This document shows positions 18,440-26,965 of a DNA stretch of 64,000 nucleotides, one piece after another (the first letter of the stretch is position 1; every line of letters begins with the position of its first letter). The translations under genes and the position numbers were made by a program. The stretch comes from Myxococcus terminator_A (GTDB lineage Bacteria; Myxococcota; Myxococcia; Myxococcales; Myxococcaceae): the NCBI GenBank assembly GCA_049194865.1, contig JBLZWL010000097.1, positions 62,001 to 126,000 of the forward strand, read 5' to 3'. The notes beneath the pieces were generated by a model. That model was not told where the DNA came from. It saw nothing but the letters and a program-made list of their open reading frames with translations, and ran no database searches.

Positions 18440-19336
18440 TCAGTTCGTGCCGGCCACGAACGCGTCGAGCTGGGTCTCACGCTTGAAGTCTGACAGATAC
18501 CGCGTCGCAGCGTCCTTCGAGGCGAAGGTGCCCATGCGCACGCGGTACCAGGTGCCCTTACCGGCCACCTCCGCCGTGACGATATACGGGGCATAACCCC
18601 TATCACGCAACCGGGCCATGAACCTGTCCGCCTCCTGCTTGTCCTGGAAGGCCGACAGCTGGAGCGTGAAGGCCCCACCCTTGACCGCCGGGTCCGGCAG
18701 TTGCGCGGCGCGGGCCAGGGCTTCCTTCATCCCACTCCCCTCCTTCTGCGTCGTCCGGGTCGGCACGGCCGCCGTCTCCACCTTCCCGGACACCTGTGCG
18801 GGCTTGGCGGCGACGGGCGCGGGCTTCTCGGCGGGAGCGGCGGGCTTCTCCGCGACGGGCGCGGGGGTGGGCTTGGGCGTCTCCGCGACAGCCACGGCCT
18901 GGGGCTCCTCGGAGGGCTCCTCCGGGGGCAGCTCGCCGGTGTCCGGGTCCGGCGTCGGGGCCATCGCGGCCGTCTTGACGGGCTCGGGGGGCTTGGGCGC
19001 GGGCTTCTCGGCGGGAGCGGCGGCGGGCTTCGCCGGAGCGGGCTTCGGGGCGGCGGCGACGGGCTCCGCGCTGGCCTTGCGCGTCAGCTCGTCCTGGAAG
19101 GTGAGCGCGGAGTCCTTCTGCTGCACGGCCTGGAGCGCCTGGGCATTGGCATCCAGCGCGGAGAGCAGGTCGGGAGCGCTGGCCGTCTGCACGTCACCCG
19201 CGAGCTTCTTCCCCACGACGACGCCCAGGACGAAGACGGCGCCAAGCACGACGATGCCGGCGATCAACAGGCTTACGATCTGCCGGTTGTCGAGAGAGAC
19301 GTCGAACTTCTCCTTCATCCGGTGGGCGTCTCGCAT
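18440..19336 (-). CDS. SPOR-domain membrane protein (FtsN-like layout)
   Basis: 298 residues. A short cytoplasmic N-terminus is followed by one transmembrane segment (~20-42) and a long Ala/Pro/Lys-rich linker with AEKPAPKP-type repeats (~80-190). The C-terminal SPOR domain (~215-298) shows FTLQLSAFQDKQEADRFMARLRDRGYAPYI and WYRVRMGTFASKDAATRYLSDFK. SPOR domains bind glycan strands stripped of stem peptides at division septa, so a role in cell division or envelope constriction is likely. It lacks other FtsN marks, and myxobacteria carry several SPOR proteins. ATG at 19336 has GAGG upstream; an internal ATG at 19318 is weaker. The cupin gene follows. Confidence 0.9.
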   Translation of the reverse strand: MRDAHRMKEKFDVSLDNRQIVSLLIAGIVVLGAVFVLGVVVGKKLAGDVQTASAPDLLSALDANAQALQAVQQKDSALTFQDELTRKASAEPVAAAPKPAPAKPAAAPAEKPAPKPPEPVKTAAMAPTPDPDTGELPPEEPSEEPQAVAVAETPKPTPAPVAEKPAAPAEKPAPVAAKPAQVSGKVETAAVPTRTTQKEGSGMKEALARAAQLPDPAVKGGAFTLQLSAFQDKQEADRFMARLRDRGYAPYIVTAEVAGKGTWYRVRMGTFASKDAATRYLSDFKRETQLDAFVAGTN

Positions 19337-19473
19337 GACTCAGGGATCCTCGCGCGCGGACAGAGCGGGCCACACGAGTCCGTGTTGCGGCCTGTAGCGT
19401 CGGCGTCGAGGGGAAGGTACGCCCCACCCCCCACCCGGTCAAATTCACGGAAGGCGGCTCCAAGGCCGCGCCG

Positions 19474-19839
19474 TCACCGCGCCACGGACGTCACCGGCGG
19501 TGTCGCGGAGGCGATCGCCACCGCGGGCAGCACGGGCCCCACGGGCTCCTGCCGGGGTGCGGGGGCATTGAGCCGAGCGCGCAGCTCCTTGCCGGCGGCG
19601 AAGCTGAGCGTGCGGCGCTCCGGTACGGAGACGCTCTGCCCCGTCTTCGGGTTGCGCCCCGTCCGGGCACGCCGCGTGCGCAGGGAGAAGACACCAAAGC
19701 CTCGCAGCTCGATGCGCTTTCCAGCCACGAGTGCCTCCGACATGCAGTCGAAGACCGCATGCACGATGGCCTCCAACTCTCGTCGCGGGACGTGGGGTGC
19801 ACGCGCCGCGATGCGCTCGATGAGCTCACTCCTCGTCAT
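19474..19839 (-). CDS. HU/IHF-family DNA-binding protein
   Basis: 121 residues. The first ~95 form a complete HU/IHF fold: MTRSELIERIAARAPHVPRRELEAIVHAVFDCMSEAL helices, then KRIELRGFGVFSLRTRRARTGRNPKTGQSVSVPERRTLSFAAGKELR. The GFGVF strand and R-x-x-R-x-G-R-N-P-x-T-G DNA-binding arm are textbook. The arm most resembles IHF-beta-type proteins. A ~28-residue Pro/Ala-rich tail beyond the fold is unusual for HU. GGAGGTG sits 6-12 bases before the ATG, a strong ribosome site. It bends or compacts DNA; which promoter or process it serves here is unknown. Confidence 0.93.
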   Translation of the reverse strand: MTRSELIERIAARAPHVPRRELEAIVHAVFDCMSEALVAGKRIELRGFGVFSLRTRRARTGRNPKTGQSVSVPERRTLSFAAGKELRARLNAPAPRQEPVGPVLPAVAIASATPPVTSVAR

Positions 19840-19914
19840 GGCACACCTCCGCCGAGGGGACGGTGGACTCTACAGAAGGCGCACCCGCGAGGACAATCCA
19901 GCCAGCCCCACGCC

Positions 19915-20688
19915 TCAGCGCAGGCGCAGGTCCACGGGGCCCTCGACCTCCACCTCGGAGCCGTCCTTGCCCTTCAGGATGACCTCCGCCCCATCCGGCA
20001 CCAGCAGGCGGACGGTGCGCCCCAGGGGCACCTCGCGGCCCTCCAGGAGCACCGCGGTGGCCAGGTCATCCGTCTCCGCCACGGCGATGCCGTCATCCAC
20101 CACCGCCACCAGCCCCCCCTCCCCCAGGTCGCCCGCGTGGATGAACGGGACCTTGGGGCGGAACGGCGGCGCGGGAAGCGGCGTGTGCGGCCCCTCGTGC
20201 TCGACGTCCGAGCCCATCTTCTGAAGGCCGTTGGGGGTGAAGAAGGCGACGAAGTACTGGCTGGACGAGTACGCGTCCTCGTGCGCGCTCTTGGGCGTCA
20301 CCTGCACGTTGGTGTACCGGGCGGCGACGATGCGCAGCGCGCGGGGCGCCTCCTGCACCGCGCCCTCCACCCAGCGGTGGGACGGGAGGTTGGAGCCGTG
20401 GAGCCTCGCCTCGTCCGCGTCGCCGACCTCCAGCGTGTCACCCTTCTCCAGGAACCTCAGGCCGCCACCGAAGTACTCGAGCACGGCGGGGCCGGTGGCG
20501 GTGAGCAACATGTCACCGGTGAGCTGGGCGCCGACGGCGACGGTGCGCTGCTCCTTGCCCCGCGTGTGGATCACCGGGGCTCCGGCCGCGAGCAGCCCGG
20601 CGATGGGCTTGTCCGAGCGCTCCTTGCAGGCAGGGAGCAGGCTGGCCGTCGCGACCACGAGCAGACATCCCATGAGGCGCCGCGCCAT
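19915..20688 (-). CDS. Lipoprotein, FecR-like
   Basis: 257 residues. Signal peptide ends in lipobox LLPAC (Cys21). The body is beta-rich: VAVGAQLTGDMLLTATGPAVLEYFGGGLRFLEKGDTLEVGDADE recalls the FecR-type repeat where a periplasmic protein reads out a signal. The C-terminal half carries further strands ending EVEVEGPVDLRLR. No catalytic residues are recognised and no sigma/anti-sigma partner is next to it, so the FecR resemblance is tentative. AGGAAGGA precedes the start. It lies between mnmA, whose stop is 31 bases downstream of this gene's 5' end in the same direction, and the HU-like gene. Confidence 0.75.
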   Translation of the reverse strand: MARRLMGCLLVVATASLLPACKERSDKPIAGLLAAGAPVIHTRGKEQRTVAVGAQLTGDMLLTATGPAVLEYFGGGLRFLEKGDTLEVGDADEARLHGSNLPSHRWVEGAVQEAPRALRIVAARYTNVQVTPKSAHEDAYSSSQYFVAFFTPNGLQKMGSDVEHEGPHTPLPAPPFRPKVPFIHAGDLGEGGLVAVVDDGIAVAETDDLATAVLLEGREVPLGRTVRLLVPDGAEVILKGKDGSEVEVEGPVDLRLR

Positions 20689-20719
20689 GTCCTGCTTCCT
20701 TCCTCAAGCCGACTCGAGC

Positions 20720-21766
20720 TCAGACGATCCAACCACCGCCCAGCACCTGATCCCGAGCGTAGACCACGGCGGCCTGTCCTGGGGTGACGGCGCGCGCGGG
20801 GGCATCCAGCTTCACCGAAACGAGGCCGTGGGGGGAGATCTCCACACGCCCCGAGGCCCCCGCGTGGCGGTGCCGGATACGGACCTCCACGGGCGTCTCC
20901 GGCGACGGCGGCGCGTCCACCCAGTGGGGCTGGAGCAGGCCGAAGCGATCCCGCCCCGTCTGCTCGGCGCTGCCCACCACCACGCGGTGGGTCTCCGGCT
21001 CCAGCCGCTGGACGTAGCGCACCTCTCCGCCGCCCAGGTTGAGCCCCTTGCGCTGCCCCACCGTGTAGCGGTGGATGCCCTGGTGGGTGCCGAGCACGTG
21101 CCCCTCCGTGTCGACGACCTCGCCCGAGGGCTGAGGGCCGGCGACCTTCTCCACGAAGCCCGCGTAGTCGCCGTCCGGCACGAAGCAGATCTCCATGCTC
21201 TCCGGCTTGTGGCTGGTGACCAGGCCGTGGCGCTCGGCGACGGCGCGGACCTCCGCCTTGGTCATGTCCCCCACGGGGAAGACGATGTCGCGCAGCTCGT
21301 CCTGGCCGAGCGTGAAGAGGAAGTAGCTCTGGTCCTTCGCGGCGTCGACGGCGCGGCGCAGGACGAAGCGGCCGTCCGTCTCTTCCACGCGCGCGTAGTG
21401 GCCAGTGGCCAGTCGCGCTCCGAGCGCCCGGGCGCGCTTGAGCAGGAAGTTGAACTTCACGTCGCGGTTGCAGGCCACGCAGGGGATGGGCGTGCGCCCG
21501 CCGAGGTAGGACTGGACGAAGGGATTGACGACGCGGTCCTGGAAGATCTCCTCCGCGTTGGCGACGTAGAACGGAATCCCGAGCGTCTGGGCGACGGCGC
21601 GCGCGTCATCGATGTCGTCGGGACTGCAGCAGCTCCCGCACTTCGCCTTGCCCTCGTAGGACCAGACGCGCAGGGTGATGCCGATAACCTCGTGGCCCTG
21701 CTCCTTGAGCAAGGCGGCAGCGGCCGAGGAATCCACCCCGCCGCTCATCGCAACGACGACTCGCAT
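20720..21766 (-). CDS. mnmA: tRNA 2-thiouridylase MnmA
   Basis: Installs the 2-thio group on U34 of tRNAs for Lys, Glu and Gln, using ATP and sulfur from a persulfide relay. 348 residues, normal. The PP-loop SGGVDSS lies at 8-14. Catalytic cysteines are Cys99 in PCVACN and Cys194 in MEICFVPDGDY, and THQGIHRYTVGQRKGL is typical. An extra CGSCC cluster at 43-47 near the N-terminus is present; similar clusters occur in some deltaproteobacterial members. ATG at 21766 follows AGGAAGGGG. Downstream of the CCA-adding gene; tRNA processing genes together. Confidence 0.96.
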   Translation of the reverse strand: MRVVVAMSGGVDSSAAAALLKEQGHEVIGITLRVWSYEGKAKCGSCCSPDDIDDARAVAQTLGIPFYVANAEEIFQDRVVNPFVQSYLGGRTPIPCVACNRDVKFNFLLKRARALGARLATGHYARVEETDGRFVLRRAVDAAKDQSYFLFTLGQDELRDIVFPVGDMTKAEVRAVAERHGLVTSHKPESMEICFVPDGDYAGFVEKVAGPQPSGEVVDTEGHVLGTHQGIHRYTVGQRKGLNLGGGEVRYVQRLEPETHRVVVGSAEQTGRDRFGLLQPHWVDAPPSPETPVEVRIRHRHAGASGRVEISPHGLVSVKLDAPARAVTPGQAAVVYARDQVLGGGWIV

Positions 21767-21840
21767 GGTGCCCCTTCCTACACGCCCCGGCTTCCGGGCG
21801 CACGCGGGAGGACGCGGGGTGCCCCCCAAACCCGACCCTG

Positions 21841-21875
21841 GAGCCCGGTGGGAGGGCCGCCCACCGGCCGGGCTC
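21841..21875. terminator. Hairpin between the CCA-adding gene and mnmA
   Basis: GAGCCCGGTGGG (21,841-21,852) can pair with CCCACC and GGGCTC (21,860-21,875) with a four-base GGCC bulge. On the minus strand it touches the stop codon of the CCA-adding gene and lies before mnmA. It may terminate or attenuate read-through, but no U-tract is seen. Confidence 0.35.
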
Positions 21876-23145
21876 AGGCCCCCGAGCGCGCCGACCGCCA
21901 GGCCAGGAGCCGCTGCTTGAGCCCCTCGGCGGTGTTCAGGGCCGGCTCGTCGAGCACCGAGTCCATCAGGAAGCGTGTCGCCTCCCCGACGATGGGCGAC
22001 GGGCCGACGGCGAGGGTGGCCATGATGTCGCCCCCCGTGAGCGCCAGGTCCTTGGGCACCAGGGGCGGCTTCGCGGCGGCGAGGGCCTCCAGCCGCGCGC
22101 ACAGGCGCTCCACGTCGGCCAGGCGCTCCGGAGCACGGACCTGGACGCGCGCCCGCGCTACGGAAACGAGCTGGGGGAGCTGGGGCGGCCCCACCCGGGC
22201 CAGGAGCCGGCGCAGCGCGGGGTCCGCGTCCGAGACGCGCTCCTCCAGCTTCGCGGTCTCCACGAGCAGCGCGACGAGGTCCGCGACCTTGTTGGGGAAC
22301 TTGAGCCGCAGGCCGATTTCACGGGCCTGGGCGCGGTCGACGAGGTCCGCGAGCAGCGTGGCCATGCGCGGTTCGATTTCCGTCGGCGCGGCCTGAACGG
22401 CGGCACGCGCGAGCCGGGCGGCCTCGGGAGAAGCGCGGGCCACTTCGGGGAGGAACACGTCCATCAGCCCCGTGTCCGCGAGCAGCACGAGGCCTCCTTC
22501 CGCGCGCGGAGAGAGCAACAGCTTCGTCAGCTCCTCGCGCACGCGCTCCAGGGCGACCTTTCGGAACACCCCGAGCGTGGCGGGAATGGCGTCACGGGTG
22601 TCCGGGTCCAGGGTGAAGCCGAGCACGGCGGCGAAGCGGACCGCGCGCATGGGGCGCAGGCCGTCCTCGGAGAAGCGCTCCAGGGCCGAGCCCACGCAGC
22701 GGATGAGCTGGGCCTGGAGGTCCGTCTGGCCGCCGAAGGGGTCCACGAGGTCGCGGTCCAACGGGTTGTAGGCCATCGCGTTGATGGTGAAGTCGCGGCG
22801 GGACAGGTCCTTGACGATGTCGCGCTCGAAGGCGACGGAGCTGGGCCGGCGTCCGTCGAGGTAGTCCCCCTCCGAGCGGAACGTCGTCACCTCGACGTGG
22901 GTGCCGCCCTGCACGACAGTGACGGTGCCGTGCTGGATGCCGGTGGGGATGACCTTGCGGAAGGCGCGCTGGACCTCCTCGGGGAGCGCGCTGGTGGCGA
23001 CGTCGAAGTCCTTCGGGTGGACCTTGCGCACCATGTCCCGGACGCAGCCGCCCACCAGGTACACGGCATGGCCCAGCTCGCGCAGCCGGGCGATGACGTC
23101 GAGCACGGGTTGGGGGATGTCGGCGTTATGGAGGTTGGCGAGCAT
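21874..23145 (-). CDS. CCA tRNA nucleotidyltransferase / poly(A) polymerase family
   Basis: Class II nucleotidyltransferase that adds or repairs the 3' CCA end of tRNAs, or else a poly(A) polymerase of the same family. 423 residues. GGCVRDM at 32-38, metal-binding Asp46 and Asp48 in KDFDVAT, RRDFTINAMAYNP, and the nucleotide-recognition helix EDGLRPMRAVRFAAVLGF. The C-terminal part is helical with EIGLRLKFPNK. A CCA activity is preferred because the tRNA gene in this window carries no encoded CCA. ATG at 23145 was chosen; the frame is open to 23,406 but that overlaps the kelch gene. No HD domain is seen. Confidence 0.9.
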   Translation of the reverse strand: MLANLHNADIPQPVLDVIARLRELGHAVYLVGGCVRDMVRKVHPKDFDVATSALPEEVQRAFRKVIPTGIQHGTVTVVQGGTHVEVTTFRSEGDYLDGRRPSSVAFERDIVKDLSRRDFTINAMAYNPLDRDLVDPFGGQTDLQAQLIRCVGSALERFSEDGLRPMRAVRFAAVLGFTLDPDTRDAIPATLGVFRKVALERVREELTKLLLSPRAEGGLVLLADTGLMDVFLPEVARASPEAARLARAAVQAAPTEIEPRMATLLADLVDRAQAREIGLRLKFPNKVADLVALLVETAKLEERVSDADPALRRLLARVGPPQLPQLVSVARARVQVRAPERLADVERLCARLEALAAAKPPLVPKDLALTGGDIMATLAVGPSPIVGEATRFLMDSVLDEPALNTAEGLKQRLLAWRSARSGA

Positions 23146-23245
23146 GGGTCCCAGGGCGGCGAGCGAGGTGCCCGCCTCCCCCGGTTGTACTTGCGTGCCC
23201 GCCCTTGGATCCAGGGCCTCGACGAGAGGCCCTGTGCTCAGCCCG

Positions 23246-24745
23246 TCACATGGACTGTTCGTCGCAGGGGTTCTGGGGATTGTGCACAGGCTCGGAAGAC
23301 GAGGCGCACGCCAGAATGAGGCACTCGTTCTTCGTCCCACAACTGCCGTCACAGCAGCGCTGCTGCCCCGCGGGACACGCAGGGCCCGCATCGGCACAAG
23401 TGCCACAGTTCATGACCACACCGCAGCCGTTGGGGACGCAGCCGCAGAGGCCAATACAGTTGGACGGGCTGGGCTGACAGGTGGACTCGCACATGAACTG
23501 GGAGTTGCAGACAGACCCAGCGGCACAGGCGCCGCAACTGAGCGATCCACCGCAGCCGTCCGGGGGAGTGCCGCACTGCCCTCCTATCGCGGAGCAGGTC
23601 GTCGCAGGCACACACCCCGTCGAGTACAGCTCACTGGGTTGACGGCTCAAGACCCCGCCCGAGTCCCGATTCCAGCCGCCGTTGATGAGCACCTTGTCGG
23701 GGGATGAAGCGATCAGCGACAGCTTGAAGTCCCGGCGCGCCAGTGCAAGCGCTGGCATCACCGTCCACCCAGTCGCGCCGATGTTGTACCGCTCCGCGGA
23801 GGTCACGGGAGTGCCCGTCGTCGGATGGATTCCGCCCACGACGAGCACGGAGCCATTGCTCAACTCGACGGCGGCGTGGCCCGTGCGCACGACCGACACG
23901 GCACCGAAGGCCCAGGTGTTCGTCACCGGGTCATAGAAAGAGGCCCTCTGCTCCGGCACGTCGTTGATCCAGCGCGGCCCCACCACCAGGACCAGTCCAG
24001 AGTCGGTCTTCGTCAGCAGGGTCGCGGAGTGGCCCGAGGCCAGCACGTTGCCGCTGTTCGCCACGGCGGACCAGGTGTTGGCGGTGGGGTTGTACCGCTC
24101 GTGCTGGAGACGGTTGCCGAGCACCAGCACGTCCCCCTGCTTGAGCAACGTGGCCGTGTGGCCTGAATAGGTGTGCGTGGGAGCGGCGGTCAGGGCCCAC
24201 GTTCCGGTGGCCGGGTCGAAGAGCTCCGCGGACGCGAGCCCCTGGGCGGAGGCGGGATTGTCCCCGCCCACCACCAGCACCTTGCCGTTGGGCAGGAGCG
24301 TCTGCGTGTGGCGGGCCCGGGCGACCTGGAGCGGGCCCGTTTCCGACCAGGTGCCCGTCGTCGGATCATAGAGCTCGGCGTTCCTGCCATCCCCGCGAGG
24401 GGTAATGCCGCCGGAGACCAGGACTCGGCCATCCGAGAGGCGCGTGGCGGCATGCTCGTGGCGAGCCTTCACCAGGTTTCCGGTGGCGCTCCAGGGAGTG
24501 GAGGCACCTGGGGTGTACAGCTCACAGGCGCGGAAATCACTGGGGGCGCCCGGAGCGGCGGTGGTGCCACCGACGAGGAGGACCCGCCCGTCCGCGAGGA
24601 CCGTCTGCGTGAAGCCAGTCCGGATGAAGGAGGGCGAGGTCGTCAGGACCCGAGCCTCCTGGGACGCCAGCACGGGGACCTCGGCCTTGGGCGAGCTACA
24701 GGCCACCCCCATGAACAACCCCAGGAGCGCAACGGCCCCCCTCAT
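23246..24745 (-). CDS. Kelch-repeat lipoprotein with Cys-rich tail
   Basis: 499 residues from ATG 24745. Signal peptide with probable lipobox ending at Cys16 (FMGVAC; the -3 residue is atypical). Residues ~35-365 hold about seven kelch-type repeats such as TQTVLADGRVLLVGG, HAATRLSDGRVLVSGG, TQTLLPNGKVLVVGGD, HTATLLKQGDVLVLG and HAAVELSNGSVLVVGG, predicting a beta-propeller. The C-terminal ~130 residues are packed with Cys (CSAIGGQCGTPPDGCGGSLSCGACA, CQPSPSNCIGLCGCVPNGCG), likely disulfide-stabilised modules at the cell surface. An ATG 25 codons upstream would destroy the signal. No enzyme motif; probably a surface recognition protein. Its 5' region (24,746-24,870) holds no other gene. Confidence 0.85.
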   Translation of the reverse strand: MRGAVALLGLFMGVACSSPKAEVPVLASQEARVLTTSPSFIRTGFTQTVLADGRVLLVGGTTAAPGAPSDFRACELYTPGASTPWSATGNLVKARHEHAATRLSDGRVLVSGGITPRGDGRNAELYDPTTGTWSETGPLQVARARHTQTLLPNGKVLVVGGDNPASAQGLASAELFDPATGTWALTAAPTHTYSGHTATLLKQGDVLVLGNRLQHERYNPTANTWSAVANSGNVLASGHSATLLTKTDSGLVLVVGPRWINDVPEQRASFYDPVTNTWAFGAVSVVRTGHAAVELSNGSVLVVGGIHPTTGTPVTSAERYNIGATGWTVMPALALARRDFKLSLIASSPDKVLINGGWNRDSGGVLSRQPSELYSTGCVPATTCSAIGGQCGTPPDGCGGSLSCGACAAGSVCNSQFMCESTCQPSPSNCIGLCGCVPNGCGVVMNCGTCADAGPACPAGQQRCCDGSCGTKNECLILACASSSEPVHNPQNPCDEQSM

Positions 24746-24870
24746 CCCACCCTGCTGGCTCACGACACCTCCGGAATACGGTCCGGACTGTATACGAACC
24801 CAGCCCAACACACTGGTCATCGAGGCCCTCAGGGTGTCGCCGCACCCCGAGTGACACCGCTCGTGACGCC

Positions 24871-26106
24871 TCAGCTGGCGCGTCTGTCCGACACGCGGGC
24901 GGCCGACAGCACTCCGGCCAGGGCCAGCACGAGCACCCCCGCGATGGGCACCACGAGCAGCCCCACTCGCAGTCCCACCGCGTCGGCGACGAGCCCGACC
25001 ACGGGGGGCGACAGGAGGAAGCCCAGGCGCATCAACCAGCTCACGAGGGTCAGACCCGTGCCCGGGCGCAAGCCGGGCAGCTCGTCAGCGCCGTGCATGG
25101 CGGCGGGGACCAGCGTCGAGACGCCGAAGCCCGCGAGCGCGAACCCCGCGATGGTGGCGGGCACCGAGGGGAACAGCAGCGCCGCGCCCATGCCCACCGC
25201 CGCGAACGCACCGCCCGCCCGAGCAACCGCTCGCTGCCCGAACCTGTCCACGAGCCGGTCACCGCGCAGCCGCCCGATGAACTGCGCGCCCACGAGCGCC
25301 ACGTATCCCAACGAAGCCACCGTGACGCCCGCGCCGAGCGTGCCGGAAAGATAGACAGCCGCCCAGGTCATCCCCGCGTCTTCGACGAGCGCCCCGCTCA
25401 GCGCAATCATGACCAGCGCGGCGACCGCGAGCCCCAGTCGGAGCCGCACCGACGACCCACGCCGTGCCGGCTCGGCCGCTGCATGAACCGTGGCCTCGGA
25501 TGAGTCGTTGGAGGCGGAGGGCTCGGGGCCGGGGAGCAGGAAGCGCAAGGCGGTCAGCGACACGGCGGAGAAGATGAGCGCCGAGGCGCCCAGGTGGATG
25601 CCTCGTGGCACGTTGAGGCCCGCGGCGAGTCCTCCCATGAGTCCCCCGAGCACCGCGCCGATGCTCCAGATGGCGTGAAACGAATTGAGGATGGAGCGAC
25701 CGTAGAGACGTTGGACGCGAAGACCGTGGGAGTTCTGGGCCACGTCGGTAATGGCATCCATGCTGCCCGCGAGGAAGAGCGTCCCGGCGAGCGCCGCCCA
25801 CGAGGGTGCGATGCTGGCGAACAGCATTCCCAGCCCCGTGAGCACGGTTCCGGCCACGGCGACCCGGGACGAGCGGAAGCGACGGATGAGCGCTCCGGCG
25901 GCAAGTCCCGCCATCAGGGCGCCGAAAGGAAATGACGCGACCGCGAGTCCGTACTGGGCATTGCTGAGCCCGAGGTCGGATTTGATCTGCGGATAACGAG
26001 GCAACAGGTTGGCGAGGATGGCGCCGTTGGTGAGGAACAGCACCGCCACGGCGGTGCGGGCCGCTCGGTGCTCACGGGGCACCGGGGGCGAGAGGGGGAT
26101 GGTCAT
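24871..26106 (-). CDS. Major facilitator superfamily transporter
   Basis: 411 residues with about twelve hydrophobic segments and a loop of ~35 charged residues in the middle (PSASNDSSEATVHAAAEPARRG) dividing two bundles. RYPQIKSDLGLSNAQYGLAVASFPFGALMAGLAAGALIRRFRSSRVAVAG covers TM1-3 with the loop 2-3 motif. The sequence resembles sugar/efflux MFS members of the FucP-like or YbjJ kind; substrate is unknown. Starts 12 bases after the TetR gene stop on the same strand, so it is very probably the regulated efflux or uptake target of that repressor. Confidence 0.9.
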   Translation of the reverse strand: MTIPLSPPVPREHRAARTAVAVLFLTNGAILANLLPRYPQIKSDLGLSNAQYGLAVASFPFGALMAGLAAGALIRRFRSSRVAVAGTVLTGLGMLFASIAPSWAALAGTLFLAGSMDAITDVAQNSHGLRVQRLYGRSILNSFHAIWSIGAVLGGLMGGLAAGLNVPRGIHLGASALIFSAVSLTALRFLLPGPEPSASNDSSEATVHAAAEPARRGSSVRLRLGLAVAALVMIALSGALVEDAGMTWAAVYLSGTLGAGVTVASLGYVALVGAQFIGRLRGDRLVDRFGQRAVARAGGAFAAVGMGAALLFPSVPATIAGFALAGFGVSTLVPAAMHGADELPGLRPGTGLTLVSWLMRLGFLLSPPVVGLVADAVGLRVGLLVVPIAGVLVLALAGVLSAARVSDRRAS

Positions 26107-26118
26107 GATGAGGCGGCT

Positions 26119-26703
26119 CTAGGAAGAGAGGAATCGGAGCACGGCGTCGCGAGTGACGTCGCGGCCATGCGGTGTCGCGTCGAGGCTGACGTGGATGAAC
26201 AGCCCTTCAATCAAGGCATCGAGCTTGTGGGCGGTCTCCGCGTCGACATGCTGTTCGAGCACGTCGCGGCTGCGGCGCATCCAGTCGTGGGTGATCTGCC
26301 GGAAGGCGGGCTTCCGGGCAGCAAGGGTGTAGAGCTCGAGCGTGAGCACCAGGTCATCGGGCCCCTCCACGAGGTCCGTGTGCACCAGGTCGACGATGGC
26401 CGAGGCGAGCTCGTCACGATGGGCCGCCACCGAGAGTCGCGCGGCGAAGCGCTCGCTGACGCGCTCGGCGAAGCGGGTGAAGGCCTCGCGCAGGAGCTCA
26501 TCCATGCTGGTGAAGTGGTAGGTCATCGACCCGAGTGGCACCCCGGCACGGTCCGCGACGCGGCGGTGTGACGTTCCCGCCACCCCGCCCTCCGCGATGA
26601 CGGCGAGCGCGGCGTCGATGATGCGGTCGCGTCGGTCGGGATCATTCCGGCGGGTCGCCAAGGGGGGCTCCTGGCTTTTCGAGAGTTCGTGCAAGAGCGA
26701 CAT
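26119..26703 (-). CDS. TetR-family repressor
   Basis: 194 residues. N-terminal helix-turn-helix at about 25-70: RRDRIIDAALAVIAEGGVAGTSHRRVADRAGVPLGSMTYHFTSMDELLREAF, the standard TetR_N domain. The C-terminal ligand domain (~80-194) is helical and carries no recognised signature. ATG at 26703 was chosen because the 36 codons upstream cross the palindromic operator. Co-directional with and directly before the MFS gene. A near-perfect 20-bp palindrome 18-37 bases before its start is the expected operator, so autoregulation is likely, possibly with control of the divergent secreted-protein gene too. Confidence 0.93.
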   Translation of the reverse strand: MSLLHELSKSQEPPLATRRNDPDRRDRIIDAALAVIAEGGVAGTSHRRVADRAGVPLGSMTYHFTSMDELLREAFTRFAERVSERFAARLSVAAHRDELASAIVDLVHTDLVEGPDDLVLTLELYTLAARKPAFRQITHDWMRRSRDVLEQHVDAETAHKLDALIEGLFIHVSLDATPHGRDVTRDAVLRFLSS

Positions 26704-26720
26704 CGAAGGAGAAGTCCTGC

Positions 26721-26740
26721 ATGTGTACGTTCGTACATAT
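26721..26740. promoter_or_regulatory. Palindromic operator of the TetR/MFS pair
   Basis: ATGTGTACGTTCGTACATAT: arms TGTACG (26,724-26,729) and CGTACA (26,732-26,737) around TT, extended on both sides except for one mismatch. It sits in the 262-bp divergent gap, close to the TetR start, in a relatively AT-rich stretch. Size and symmetry fit a TetR dimer site. Confidence 0.7.
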
Positions 26741-26965
26741 CGACAATACCTGGAACGACTTTGTTCCCGGGGAGGGCGTCTCCCCTGGGAGTGGGGCTGT
26801 CGAGCAGGCAACCCGCAGCCCGCGCGACGGGGGTACGGCGTCAGCCAGACCGCCCCAGGGTCAGACGCACTCCAGACTCAACGCCATTCATTACCACCCA
26901 CGAATTGGCTCGCCACGCCAACCAACGCCAGGATTTGCCTCCCCTCGCAGCGCCAAGGCACGTCC

